DNA from: Micromonospora halophytica
GTDB lineage: Bacteria > Actinomycetota > Actinomycetes > Mycobacteriales > Micromonosporaceae
Assembly (NCBI RefSeq): GCF_900090245.1
Contig: NZ_FMDN01000002.1
Location: 372,001 to 436,000, forward strand
DNA length: 64,000 nucleotides
Direction: 5' to 3'
Shown here: in pieces, positions 17,295 through 26,235 of the stretch
How the letters are laid out: each line of letters starts with the position of its first letter
Numbering within the stretch: position 1 is the stretch's first letter
The notes under the pieces: model-generated
What the model saw: only the letters and a program-made list of their open reading frames with translations
Told to the model about the DNA's origin: nothing
The model's database searches: none
Translations under genes and position numbers: made by a program

Positions 17295-18521
17295 TCATAC
17301 TCCGACTCCCATGTGCTCAGCCAGCTCCGCAATCGGCGGAGGCGGCGTACCCCGTGTGCGACGCAGCACGTCCGACATCACCTCGTGGGCGATCGGCCGG
17401 CAGCGGATCTCCGAGGGAGCGAGCCGGTCGCCGCGCAGCAGCATCTCCCCGGCGTTGGCGACGTCGCCGATCTGGGCGTACCCCCGGGCGATGTCGAGCA
17501 GGTGGTGCGCGCGGCGCTCGGGCAGCAGCGCGTTGAACGCCGGCTCCGGGATGCGCTGGTGGATGTCCACGGCCCGGCCGCCGTCACCCAGCTCGACCGC
17601 GGCGGCGGCGCGGTGCAGCTCCAGGTTGGTCGGGCCGAACGAGGTCCAGTAGTGGTTCTGGTCGCTGCCGAGCATGGTGGCCGCCTCGTGCGCGCCGTTG
17701 AACAGGTCGTCGACGGTCGCCGAGTCACCGATCCGGGCGGCGGCCATCGCGCCTTGGAGCAGCAGCATCCCGTAGACGGAGAGCCGGTCCGGCTCGGCGT
17801 CGTTCATGCCGCCCGGGGCGAGCCGGTTGGCGATGGTGACGTTCAGCTCCAGCGCGGGGCGGGCCCGGCCCATGGCGACCAGGGCGTTGCAGACCCGGGT
17901 GGTGGCCACCCCGGCCAGCAGCTGGTCGTCGGCGCGCTGGGCGACCGCCATCGACCGGTCGGCGGCGAGCCACGCCAGGTCGCACTCGCCGAGCTTGCGC
18001 AGCACCGAGGAGGCGATCTGGTAGACCTGCCCGAGCAGGTGGGCGGCCTCCTTCGCCTGGTCGCCGCCGTAGCCGGCGTCGGCCGCCTGGGCGTCGCGCA
18101 GCAGCTTCGGCAGGGCCCGGGTGAGCATCCCGTAGCGGCCGTACTGGTAGGTGAGCCAGGCGTGGTTGACGGCCTTGCGCATGTCGGCCAGCGGCGGCGG
18201 GTACGGCGCGGCGTCGAAGTACGCGCTCATCGAGTCGTACCGCTCCAGGGCGGCCCGGATCTCCTGCACCTCGATCTGGTCGATGCAGTTGAGCGCGTCG
18301 GTGCGCCGCTCCGGGTCCTTGCCGAGCAGCAGCTGCACGTCGACCTGGAGGATGTCGGCGATCTCGTAGAGGACGGAGAACTTGTCGAGCCGGCGTACCC
18401 CCCGCTCGACCTTGTCGACCCAGCTCTTGGACTTGCCCAGCCGGTCGGCGAATACCTGCTGGGACATCTTGCGCCGCCCGCGCCAGTAGGCGACCCGTCG
18501 CCCTATGGGTAGCTCATCCAT
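17295..18521 (-). CDS. XRE-type regulator with TPR-like helical domain
   Basis: A 408-residue protein. The N-terminal helix-turn-helix (residues 5-65) includes RKMSQQVFADRLGKSKSWVD and ERGVRRLDKFSVLYEIADIL. The rest is helical with tetratricopeptide-like repeats (KEAAHLLGQVYQIASSVLRK, ARPALELNVTIANRLA, HHLLDIARGYAQIGDVANAG). This two-part architecture is common in actinomycete regulators of development and secondary metabolism; the helical part likely senses a peptide or partner protein. The ATG at 18521 has a GGAGCAGGGG site. Two palindromes in the divergent promoter region (18614-18628, 18657-18673) are candidate binding sites. Confidence 0.85.
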   Translation of the reverse strand: MDELPIGRRVAYWRGRRKMSQQVFADRLGKSKSWVDKVERGVRRLDKFSVLYEIADILQVDVQLLLGKDPERRTDALNCIDQIEVQEIRAALERYDSMSAYFDAAPYPPPLADMRKAVNHAWLTYQYGRYGMLTRALPKLLRDAQAADAGYGGDQAKEAAHLLGQVYQIASSVLRKLGECDLAWLAADRSMAVAQRADDQLLAGVATTRVCNALVAMGRARPALELNVTIANRLAPGGMNDAEPDRLSVYGMLLLQGAMAAARIGDSATVDDLFNGAHEAATMLGSDQNHYWTSFGPTNLELHRAAAAVELGDGGRAVDIHQRIPEPAFNALLPERRAHHLLDIARGYAQIGDVANAGEMLLRGDRLAPSEIRCRPIAHEVMSDVLRRTRGTPPPPIAELAEHMGVGV

Positions 18522-18613
18522 CCCCTGCTCCTCCCCCTCGTCAGCCGTCCGGTGGATCAGCCGGCCGACCACCCGCAGCCGCGGCGGCCCGTCCGAATCA
18601 GGTTTTCGCCGGT

Positions 18614-18673
18614 CGCACAGGTTGTGCGTCAGCCGTACGGCCAGTTCTCGTACTTTTCGTGCAAGTTGCACGA
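18614..18673. promoter_or_regulatory. Two palindromic operator candidates
   Basis: CGCACA-GGT-TGTGCG at 18614-18628 and TCGTGCAA-G-TTGCACGA at 18657-18673 lie in the 249-base gap between the divergent XRE-TPR and prim-pol genes. Their centres are 44 bases apart, about four helical turns, and they share a GTGC half-site. Autoregulation by the XRE protein is an inference. Confidence 0.55.
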
Positions 18674-18770
18674 GCCGTTCGACAGCTCAACGATCGCGGG
18701 TTACGGCAGTGACGGCGCTCGACATGTTGCCAGACGGGACGCTCATTCGGGGTGAGGGGAGATCACGGGA

Positions 18771-19442
18771 ATGTGGGGGAACGTCGGACCGCGGGTCGCT
18801 CAGCTGTCGTCGATCGAACGGGTCCGGCTGCGCCGGATCGCCGTGCGGTACGCCGTGCACGGCTGGGAGGTGACTCCCGGCGCATGTCTGGCCCGCAGCC
18901 GCTTCGTCTGCGGCCGGGCCGGCTGCCCGACCGTCGGCTGCCACCCCGCCCTGGAGGACTGGGAGCACGCCGCCAGCGCCGACCCGGCCCGGGTGGCGAC
19001 CTGGTGGCGTAGCCGTCCGCACGGGGTGCTGCTCCCCACCGGACGCACCTTCGACGTGCTGGAGGTGGCGGCCCACTTCGGCCGGCACGTCCTCGACGCG
19101 ATCCCGTCGCATCCGGCCGGCCCGGGCGTACGCGGCCCGGTGCTGGTGACCCCGACCGGCCGCTGGATGTTCCTGGTCCGCCCCGGCGATCCGCTCCGAC
19201 CCGAGCTGGAGCACTGTTTCCACGTCGTACGCCACGGGCCCGGCTCGTGGGTGGCGGCCCCGCCGACCCGGCTGCCGGAGGGCCCGGTGCGGTGGGCGGT
19301 CGCCCCGGAGCAGGCGCACTGGCGGCTGCCCGACTCGTACCTGGTGCAGAACACCGTCGTCGACGCGCTGCGGGCCACCGGGGTGACGCTCACCCCGGAA
19401 CTGCTCCCCGGCCAGCTCCCGCTGCCCCGCCGGGGTCACTGA
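18771..19442 (+). CDS. Stand-alone primase-polymerase-like protein
   Basis: A 223-residue protein resembling the N-terminal domain of bifunctional DNA primase/polymerases: a helical start with RLRRIAVRYAVHGWEVTPGA, a CGRAGCPTVGCHPALEDWE segment with three cysteines and a histidine, and HGVLLPTGRTFDVLEVAAHF where the acidic catalytic strand would lie. Actinomycetes carry many small proteins of this type without a helicase, often next to regulators. The key aspartates are sparse (FDVLEV keeps one), so activity is doubtful and a nucleotide- or DNA-binding role is possible. The ATG follows GGGGAG. It faces the XRE-TPR regulator. Confidence 0.72.
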   Translation: MWGNVGPRVAQLSSIERVRLRRIAVRYAVHGWEVTPGACLARSRFVCGRAGCPTVGCHPALEDWEHAASADPARVATWWRSRPHGVLLPTGRTFDVLEVAAHFGRHVLDAIPSHPAGPGVRGPVLVTPTGRWMFLVRPGDPLRPELEHCFHVVRHGPGSWVAAPPTRLPEGPVRWAVAPEQAHWRLPDSYLVQNTVVDALRATGVTLTPELLPGQLPLPRRGH

Positions 19443-19811
19443 TCCGACTCCACGGGTGTCCGAGAGCGACCCGTCCGGCAGCAGGGTCGTTGAACCCGTG
19501 ACGGCGCGCTCGCGCCAGGAGCGGGGGTATGGGATGTCCAGGGACGACGCGGCACGGCACCCCGGCGGCGCCGAGCCACCACCGCACCACCGCCGGCCGT
19601 ACCGCTGGTCGGGCACCCGCCCGGGCGGGTCGCGCCCGGAACGTGCCCGGCCCGCCGCCACCCACCCCGCCGGCACCCGCCGCCCCGCCCGCTGACCCCG
19701 CCCCGCCCACCACCACCCGGCCCCGCGCACCTGCTGAAGGTGGCGCTGTTTCGCCGTCGACAGCCACTCCTTCTCCGAAGTGCGGCGGGAGGGGCGGGGG
19801 CGGAGCGGGGG
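19443..19811. other. Intergenic, C-rich, with an imperfect palindrome
   Basis: No gene is seen in this 369-base gap. The left part is proline/arginine-type low-complexity sequence in every frame. An imperfect inverted repeat at about 19736-19773 (GAAGG and GCTGT pairing with ACAGC and CCTTC) shares GGAGTGGCTGT on the minus strand with the hairpin at 48446-48494 (AGAGTGGCTGT there). Confidence 0.5.
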
Positions 19812-20582
19812 TCAGGAGGCGAGGGGGAGGGTGGTGGAGTGCAGGAGGCGGGCGTCGTCGGTGACGACCGCGTGCAGGTGATCGTCGAGGCGGTCGAGCC
19901 AACCGACGCCGGACTCCCCCATCGCCATCGCGGCGGTCGCGTACGCGTCGGCCAGGCCCAGGTCCGCCCCGACCACGGTGACCGAGCGCAGCCCGCGGGC
20001 CGGCACCCCCCGGCGCGGGTCACGTACGTGGTGGCCCCGGTGCTGGACGCCCGAGGTGGCGACCGCCAGGTCGGTGCCGGCGAGCACCAGGCAGGTGGCC
20101 GTCGGGTCCCAGGGATGCGCGACGCCGATCCGCCACGGCCGTCCCGTCGGGGACAGCCCGCGCACCACCACGTCGCCGCCGGCGTTGAGACAGTGGTTGC
20201 CCGCTCCGGCGGCGACCAGCCGGTCCGAGGCGACCTGCGCCGACCAGCCCTTCACGTAGCCGGACGGGTCGAGCCGGCCGGTGGCGTACGCGTCGAAGAA
20301 CCCGTCGGTGGCCCGCCACAGGTCGGCGCAGCGTGCCAGCACCGCCCGCAGGTCCGCCGACGCCTCGGCCGGCGGCAGCTCGCCCCGGTCGAGGCGGCAC
20401 ACCTCGCTGTCGTCGCGCCAGGTGCTGAACCGGGCGTCGACCTCGCGCAGCCAGTCGAAGGTCTGCCCGGCCAGCTCGTGCAGGGTCGCGGCGGGCAGGT
20501 CGTCGGCCAGGTCCAGGCTGATCGCCGTACCCATGATCTGCTCGACCCGGCGCAGACCGGGCCGGGCCGGTGCCACCGGCAC
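19812..20582 (-). CDS. apbE: FAD:protein FMN transferase (ApbE)
   Basis: A 256-residue ApbE-family enzyme that attaches FMN covalently to a threonine of partner proteins using FAD and magnesium. Visible motifs are VEQIMGTAISLDLADDLP at the start, YVKGWSAQVASDRLVAAGA, HCLNAGGDVVVRG (the NxGGD site) and ATSGVQHRGHHVRDPRRG. No lipoprotein signal is present; the short N-terminus suggests a cytoplasmic enzyme or an unusual export route. The GTG at 20582 lies one base after the stop of the FMN-binding gene, its obvious substrate. It is the last gene of the operon. Confidence 0.93.
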   Translation of the reverse strand: MPVAPARPGLRRVEQIMGTAISLDLADDLPAATLHELAGQTFDWLREVDARFSTWRDDSEVCRLDRGELPPAEASADLRAVLARCADLWRATDGFFDAYATGRLDPSGYVKGWSAQVASDRLVAAGAGNHCLNAGGDVVVRGLSPTGRPWRIGVAHPWDPTATCLVLAGTDLAVATSGVQHRGHHVRDPRRGVPARGLRSVTVVGADLGLADAYATAAMAMGESGVGWLDRLDDHLHAVVTDDARLLHSTTLPLAS

Positions 20583-20583
20583 C

Positions 20584-21156
20584 TCAGCGGGCTCGGTCGA
20601 TGGCGGCCCGCAGCGACCGCTGGTACGCCTCGCTGGTGGCGGTGGCGTCGGAGACGGTGTCCAGGTCGGCGCTCTGCTTGCGCACCACCTCGCCGGAGGT
20701 CCCGCTGTAGGTGGCCTGCACGTCGTCGCTGCGCCGCCCCGACTGCCCGCTCTGCGGCATCCCGATGCCGGTGGCGTTGACGATCCGGGTGCCGGAGAGG
20801 GTGATCTGGACGGACAGGGTGCCGTACTCGTAGGTCACCTGCGGGCCGCTGACGGTGCGCAGGGTGGACCTCGGCGCGCTGGTGGTGGGGGCGGGGGCCG
20901 CCGGTCGCGGCGCGTCGGCGCCGGCCCGGCCGGTCGGGCTCTGCCGGCCACCGGGGGTGGCCCGGGCGGAAAGGGCCGGGTCGGAGGGGTCCGGGGTGGG
21001 GGCGACCCCGGGGAGCGCGGCCGGATCGGAGCCGGCGGGGACGACCGGTGACCGCTCGCCGGTGGCGACCTGGCTGGCTCCCGGGGAGCCCTTGAGCACC
21101 ACCAGCGCGGTGGTGCCGGCGGCCAGGCCGGTGATCGCGAGGAGCGCGCGACGCAT
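20584..21156 (-). CDS. FMN-binding domain protein, likely flavinylated
   Basis: A 190-residue exported protein. Residues 1-22 are a signal or anchor sequence (LLAITGLAAGTTALVVL); residues 25-97 are a Pro/Ala/Ser-rich linker; residues 98-190 form the FMN_bind domain. The covalent attachment site is DTVSDATATSEAY, with Thr172 as the expected flavinylated residue. The usual glycine before the AT pair is aspartate here. Such domains carry electrons outside the membrane between a membrane reductase and a terminal acceptor. A GAGAGG site precedes the ATG. The ferric-reductase-like gene ends 14 bases upstream. Confidence 0.88.
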   Translation of the reverse strand: MRRALLAITGLAAGTTALVVLKGSPGASQVATGERSPVVPAGSDPAALPGVAPTPDPSDPALSARATPGGRQSPTGRAGADAPRPAAPAPTTSAPRSTLRTVSGPQVTYEYGTLSVQITLSGTRIVNATGIGMPQSGQSGRRSDDVQATYSGTSGEVVRKQSADLDTVSDATATSEAYQRSLRAAIDRAR

Positions 21157-21170
21157 CTGGTGTGCCTCTC

Positions 21171-22592
21171 TCACAGCTCGAACGTGGCGAGGTGGATCTG
21201 CCGGCGCGGTATGCCCGCGGCGCGCAGCGCCCGTACCGACTCCTCGACCAGGCCGGCCGGACCGCAGAGGTAGACGTCGCGGCGGGCCACGTCCGGCACC
21301 AGGCGGCGCAGCCCGTCCGGGCTCATCACCTGCCGGGGGCCGGGGTCGTCGCGGGAGCCGATCACGTACCAGACGGAGGTGTGCCGGGCCTGGGCCAGCC
21401 AGTCCAGCTCGGGGTGCATCAGCACGTCGGCGGGGGTGCGGGCGCGGTAGATCAGCGCAGCGCCGGGCGGCAGTTCCTCCAGCATCGCGCGCAGCGGCGC
21501 GATGCCGCTGCCACCGGCGATCAGCAGCGCCCGTTCCTTCGTACGGTGGGCGGCGGTGAAGGTGCCGGACGGGCCCTCCGCCCAGACCCGGGTGCCGGGG
21601 TCGAGGTCGCGCAGGTCGGCGGTGTGCCTGCCGACGACCTTGACGGTCAACCGCAGCCAGCGGCCGTTGGCCGCGGCGGAGAGCGAGAACGGGTGCGACT
21701 GCCACCAGCAGCCGCGGGCGAGGAAGCGCCAGCGGAAGTACTGCCCGCCGAGCATGTCGATCTGGTTCAGCCGCCGGCCGGTCAGGTAGATCGAGATGGT
21801 GTCCGGGCTCTCCGCCACCACGTCGGCCACCCGCAGCCGGTGCCGCAGGTTGAAGTGCAGCGGGGCGACCACCCGCCCCCAGAGCAGGGCGGCGAGCACC
21901 AGCAGGTAGGCCGCGATCCAGCCGGTGCGCACCGGCCCCGGCGAGTGGAGCTGCGCGCCGTTGCTGAACTGGTGGCCGAAGCCGAGCAGCAGCGCGGCGT
22001 AGCTGGCCAGGTGCAGGTGGTACCAGAGTTCGTAGGGCATGACGGTGCGGATCGCCCGGATGCCGGTGAGGCCGACCAGCACCATGATGCCCGCGGCGAC
22101 GAACGCGGAGAGCAGGTCCTCGTAGTCGCGCAGCAGCACGCCCACCTCGCCGAGGACGGACTGCTCGTCGGCCTCGGCGTAGGCGACCAGCAGCAGCGAC
22201 AGGTGGGCGAGGACCGCGACCAGCAGGGTGGCGCCGACATCCCGGTGCAGGCGGGATATCCGTTCGCCGCCGACCCAGCGTTCCAGCGCGCCGAGGCGGC
22301 TCATCATCAGCACCTGGACCAGCAGCAGGTAGCCGGCGACCAGCCCGGTGATCCGCCCGGCGGCGGTGAGCAGATCGCCGGTGTCCTTCATCGACCCGGC
22401 GGGGGTGTCCAGCCACCATGGCAGCACGGCGGCCACCAGGCCCGCCCAGAAGAGCAGGGCCAGGGCCCGCCGGCCGCCGGGCCCGCGCCGCGGCGGCGCC
22501 GGGGTCGGGGATACGGGGGCAGCCGGACGGCCGCCGTGCCGGGGGGTTGTCCCGGTACGGCGGCCGGCGGCCCAGGTGTCCTGGTATGTCAC
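21171..22592 (-). CDS. Ferric-reductase-like membrane flavocytochrome
   Basis: A 473-residue protein. After a proline-rich cytoplasmic stretch come six membrane helices (about 45-260) with pairs of candidate heme ligands: RLHRDVGATLLVAVLAHLSL and ELWYHLHLASYAALLLGFGH. The C-terminal half is a ferredoxin-reductase-like module with FAD motif SHPFSLSAA, nucleotide motif LIAGGSGIAPLRAML and YLCGPAGLVEES near the end. Such proteins pass electrons from NAD(P)H through FAD and heme across the membrane. In this operon the next carrier is probably the FMN-binding protein. It starts with GTG in a four-base GTGA overlap with the DUF1501 gene. Confidence 0.92.
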   Translation of the reverse strand: MTYQDTWAAGRRTGTTPRHGGRPAAPVSPTPAPPRRGPGGRRALALLFWAGLVAAVLPWWLDTPAGSMKDTGDLLTAAGRITGLVAGYLLLVQVLMMSRLGALERWVGGERISRLHRDVGATLLVAVLAHLSLLLVAYAEADEQSVLGEVGVLLRDYEDLLSAFVAAGIMVLVGLTGIRAIRTVMPYELWYHLHLASYAALLLGFGHQFSNGAQLHSPGPVRTGWIAAYLLVLAALLWGRVVAPLHFNLRHRLRVADVVAESPDTISIYLTGRRLNQIDMLGGQYFRWRFLARGCWWQSHPFSLSAAANGRWLRLTVKVVGRHTADLRDLDPGTRVWAEGPSGTFTAAHRTKERALLIAGGSGIAPLRAMLEELPPGAALIYRARTPADVLMHPELDWLAQARHTSVWYVIGSRDDPGPRQVMSPDGLRRLVPDVARRDVYLCGPAGLVEESVRALRAAGIPRRQIHLATFEL

Positions 22593-23968
22593 GCGTACAG
22601 CTTCATGGGGGTGTACTTCCGCCTCGGGAAGATCCTGTCCACCTCGGCGTTGGTCAGGCCGAACCGCCCCTGCGCCACGCTTCCGTAGACGTTGAACATG
22701 TTGTTGTACTCGGGTACGTCGCCGGAGTCCAGATCGTTCAAGCCGTTCCAGGTGCCGAGCAGCGAGCCGGCGAGCTTGCGGCCGGACAGGACGGTGACCA
22801 CCCCGCCGTGGCCGTGGTCGGTGCCGCCGCCGTTGGAGGCGACCCGCCGGCCGAACTCGCTGGACACCATGACCGTGACGTCGGCGGCGGAGTCACCGAG
22901 ATCGGTGAAGAACGCGGCCAGCGCCGTGGCGAGTTCGTTGAGCCGCCGGTGCAGCTGTCCGCCGGGGCGGGTGCCCTGGTTCTCGTGGGTGTCGTAGCCG
23001 CCCATGCCGACCGTGGCCACCCGGACGTTCGCCCCGCCCTTGATCAGTTGGGCGAGCTGTTGGAAGGCGGAGCCGACGCCCTTGTACTCCACACCCTCGG
23101 CCGGCTGGTACGGCCGGGCCGACAGCTTCTGCGCGGTGGTCAGCGCGGCCATGCCGTCGATCACCGCCTCCTGGACCGGGTGGTTGATCCCGGTGAACAG
23201 GCCGCGGATCGCCTTCTCGGTGGCCGCCCGGTACTTCTCCTCACCGTTGAGTTTCAGCGACCCGACGTTGTTGATCGAGAGCGCGCCGTTGTTGCCGACC
23301 AGCGACCGGGGCAGCGTGCTGCCGATGCCGACGCTGCGGAACGCGGTGCCCTTGCCGAGCGCGTCGACCAGGCTGTCCAGCCAGCCCCGGCCGCCGGTCT
23401 CGCCGGGCAGGCCGCCCAGGTTGCAGGCGTCGGCGGCCTGGAAGTGGCTGCGGGACAGCCGCTCGTCGGAGACCGCCAGGACGAACCCGAGCTGCCCGGC
23501 CCGGAGCCACTTCTCCAACGGCGCGAACGCGCTGGTCAGTTTGAAGCCGCGGCCCAGCGCCAGCGAGTCGTCGCCGAGCAGCAGGTCGGGGCGGGCCTTG
23601 GCCAGCACCGGATCCTCGGCGGGGGCGACCAGGCTCAGCCCGTCCAGCCCGCCGTAGAGGAAGACGTGGATCAGGGTGCCGGTCCTCGTCGCGGCGAACG
23701 ACGCGGAGGTGGTGACGAACTGGGCGGTGGCCAGCGCGGTGGCGGTGGCGGCGGCGCCGGCGACGAAGGTCCGCCGGGTCACCCCCCGCCCGTCCTGCTG
23801 GGCCTCCTCCAGGTCCTCCAGCCGGCGGTACCGGTCCCGTTCGGCGGCGCTCTCGGCGGCGACGACGTCGGCCTCCGCGCGCAGCAGCGCCTCGGCCGGG
23901 TCGTCGGCCAGCCGCCGCACGTCGGGGCATTCGGGGTGCAGGGGGAACGAGTGCACAGTCTTCTCCAT
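22589..23968 (-). CDS. DUF1501 protein, Tat-exported
   Basis: A 459-residue protein. Around residue 65 it has a twin-arginine motif (TRRTFVAGAAATATALATAQ), so an unusually long leader of about 60 charged residues precedes the signal. The body shows DUF1501 landmarks: TLIHVFLYGGLDGLSLVAPA, YDTHENQGTRPGGQLHRRL and VMVSSEFGRRVASNGGGTDH, the last resembling metal-site segments of the alkaline phosphatase superfamily. Function is unknown. The ATG at 23968 follows GTGAGG; a GTG at 23980 overlapping the previous stop is possible. DUF1501 and DUF1800 genes are commonly paired; here they head a flavin redox operon. Confidence 0.88.
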   Translation of the reverse strand: MEKTVHSFPLHPECPDVRRLADDPAEALLRAEADVVAAESAAERDRYRRLEDLEEAQQDGRGVTRRTFVAGAAATATALATAQFVTTSASFAATRTGTLIHVFLYGGLDGLSLVAPAEDPVLAKARPDLLLGDDSLALGRGFKLTSAFAPLEKWLRAGQLGFVLAVSDERLSRSHFQAADACNLGGLPGETGGRGWLDSLVDALGKGTAFRSVGIGSTLPRSLVGNNGALSINNVGSLKLNGEEKYRAATEKAIRGLFTGINHPVQEAVIDGMAALTTAQKLSARPYQPAEGVEYKGVGSAFQQLAQLIKGGANVRVATVGMGGYDTHENQGTRPGGQLHRRLNELATALAAFFTDLGDSAADVTVMVSSEFGRRVASNGGGTDHGHGGVVTVLSGRKLAGSLLGTWNGLNDLDSGDVPEYNNMFNVYGSVAQGRFGLTNAEVDRIFPRRKYTPMKLYA

Positions 23969-23976
23969 CGGGTGCC

Positions 23977-25919
23977 TCACCGGAGGTGGTGCTGGGGGGA
24001 AGCGAGGATCGCCCGCGCGACGGCGGTGACGGCCCCGTTGAACGTCGCGTCGACCTTGGCGCCCGCCGGGACGCCGGCCACGCCCAGGATCAGCGCCTTC
24101 TCCTTGGCGCTCAGCTTCTGGTGCACCAGCCGCTGGGCGAGCGCGTCCACGTACGCCCCGGCGGTGGCCGGCGGCCGGGCCACCAGGGCATCGGCGGGCG
24201 TGAACGTGAACTCGGTGCGGTAGCCGGCGAGCAGGTCCCCGGCCTCGTTCCAGCCGCTGACCATCGTCCCGGCGGAGGTCCAGGCGACGTAGACGTCGGG
24301 ATAGCCGTCCGGGGTGGGCTGGCCCATCGGGTACTGGCCGAGCTGGCGCAGCTTGTCGTGGACCTGCCGCAGGCCACGGGCGAAGGCGGGTCGCCCGCCG
24401 TCCTGCTTGAAGGCGGGCGAGGCCTCCGGCCGGACGTTCAGGGTGCGGTACGTGGCGATCAGGTACTCCATCGGCCGGCGCACCTTCTGCCCCACCGCGG
24501 CCCAGAACTCCGAGGAGCTGAAGAGCGTCATCAGCAGCGGCTTCACCATGCCCTTGTTCACCGTGTACGTCTGGCCAGCCGGTCCACCAGCGACTTCGGC
24601 GGGGTGTCCGAGACGAACCGGGTGGCTAGGCTGCGCGCCACGTACCGGGCGGTCGACGGGTGCAGGGCGATGTAGCGCAGGTAGGAGTCGATGGCCGCGT
24701 CGGCCTGCTTCGGGTCGCTTGAGGCGTTGGCGTGGGTGAAGCCGAGGATCTTCACCTTGCCCAGGTAGTGCTGGTTGGCGCGGAAGACGTACCTGCCGTC
24801 CTGGACGCCCCGCCCGGTCTGCAGCAGCGCCGCCTGCCGCACGTCCTTCTCGGTGTATCCGCCGTCGACGCCGACCGAGTAGAGCTCCAGGTTCTCCCGG
24901 GCCAGGTTCTCGTTGACCGCGTCCTTGCGCGAGTCGTTCTGGTTCAGGTAGAGCAGCAGCGCCGGGTGCCTGTTCGCGGCGACCAGCATGTCCGGGTAGC
25001 TGCCCAGGGCATGGGCCCGGACGACGTCGCGGTCGAAGGAGTTGCGGTAGACCTCGCCGCCGTCGAAGTCGGCGGCGACGTGCAGGAAGTCGTTCCAGAA
25101 GTCGACCATCACCTCGAAGAGCTGGCGCTCCGACCAGATCTGCCGGGCCAGCGTGGCGTCCACCATCTCCTTCTCCGGCTGCACGCCCCGCTCGTTGAGC
25201 TGGTCGCGCTGCTCGCGGAGCTGCTGCGGGCTCAGCTTGAGGCTGGGCAGCTCGGCCAGCTTCAGCTCGGCCGGGCTCGGCGCGATCTTCTCCGGGTCGA
25301 GCTGCCAGCGGATCCAGCCGTCGATGCCCATCCGCCGGATGTCGGCGAGCACCTTCGGCGTGGCGCCGAAGGTGGCCCGGCTGGCCAGGTGCCGGGCCGG
25401 GTCCTTGGCCAGGACGGTCCTCACCGTCACCGGGGTCTCCGCGGCGGCGGAGGCCGGGCCGGAGAAGAGCCGGCCGCCGGTCGGGTTGTTCTTCTTCAGC
25501 ACCGCCCCGGCCCGGGAGCCCATGTAGCTCTCGTTCTGCTCGGTGTAGGTGCGTACCCTGCTCGGCTGCTGGCCGCTGGGGCGGGCGGCGGTGCCGTCGG
25601 TGACGGTGGTGCCGGTGGCGTCGCCGGCCACCGCGCCGTCGTCGAAGAACCCGCGTACCGCCGGGGCGAGGGCCGCGCCGCCGGCGACGACCGCGGCGAC
25701 ACCGCCGATGGCGGCCAGGGCACGACGCCGGCCGGTGCGGCGGCCCGGCTCGTCGTCATCGTCCAGAGTGGGCAACCCGGCCCCGGCCGGCTGGTGGAAG
25801 CTCTGTCGGCCCAGCCCTTCCGGACCCACCCACTGCGGGGCGTACGGACCCGGGTGTTGCCCGGGGTTCCCACCGCGGTCGTCCCACGGTCCACGCGGTG
25901 GCACATTCTGGTCGGCCAT
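23977..25919 (-). pseudogene. DUF1800 protein, split by a one-base frameshift
   Basis: Two frames together make one DUF1800 protein. The first (24558-25919, 453 residues) has a Tat-like signal near residues 60-95 (RRTGRRRALAAIGGVAAVVA), then the family core: ARHLASRATFGATPKVLADI, FLHVAADFDGGEVYRNSFDR and YLNQNDSRKDAVNENLAREN. The second (23977-24561, 194 residues) carries the C-terminus (LFSSSEFWAAVGQKVRRPME). At about 24573 the coding strand reads CTGGCCAGACG where CTGGCCCAGACG would restore DRLAQTYTVNKGMV; one C is missing. The fragments overlap by four bases at a GTG start, so coupled translation of two polypeptides cannot be excluded. DUF1800 function is unknown. Confidence 0.85.
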
Positions 25920-26010
25920 GCACCAATCCGATTTCTTGAAAGCGCCGACACGCTGCGACCGGAGCGGGGCGAAGGGTGCGGCGACTGTTGCCTGAGGGGG
26001 TTGCTACGGG

Positions 26011-26039
26011 AAAGTAACCAAGCGGTTGACCGGCCTCAA
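26011..26039 (-). promoter_or_regulatory. Candidate promoter of the DUF1800-ApbE operon
   Basis: On the minus strand a TTGAGG box (26034-26039) and a TACTTT box (26011-26016) are separated by exactly 17 bases, a fair match to the housekeeping pattern TTGACN and TANNNT. Transcription would start near 26004, giving a leader of about 85 bases before the ATG at 25919. Confidence 0.4.
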
Positions 26040-26235
26040 GGCGGCTGGAGAGGCCCGCGCGGCGCACTTAAGGCACCGCTCAACAGCGGCGAAGGTGAGG
26101 CGGTTGCACCCCGGCTGGGCATCGCCGTCCCGAGCAGGGGCGACACGCCCACCGACGACCCGGACGTAACGTTTCCGGTGCGCGCGACGCTTGAAGCGCC
26201 GTTCATCGGCACAGCGAAACTTAAGGAAGGGATAA

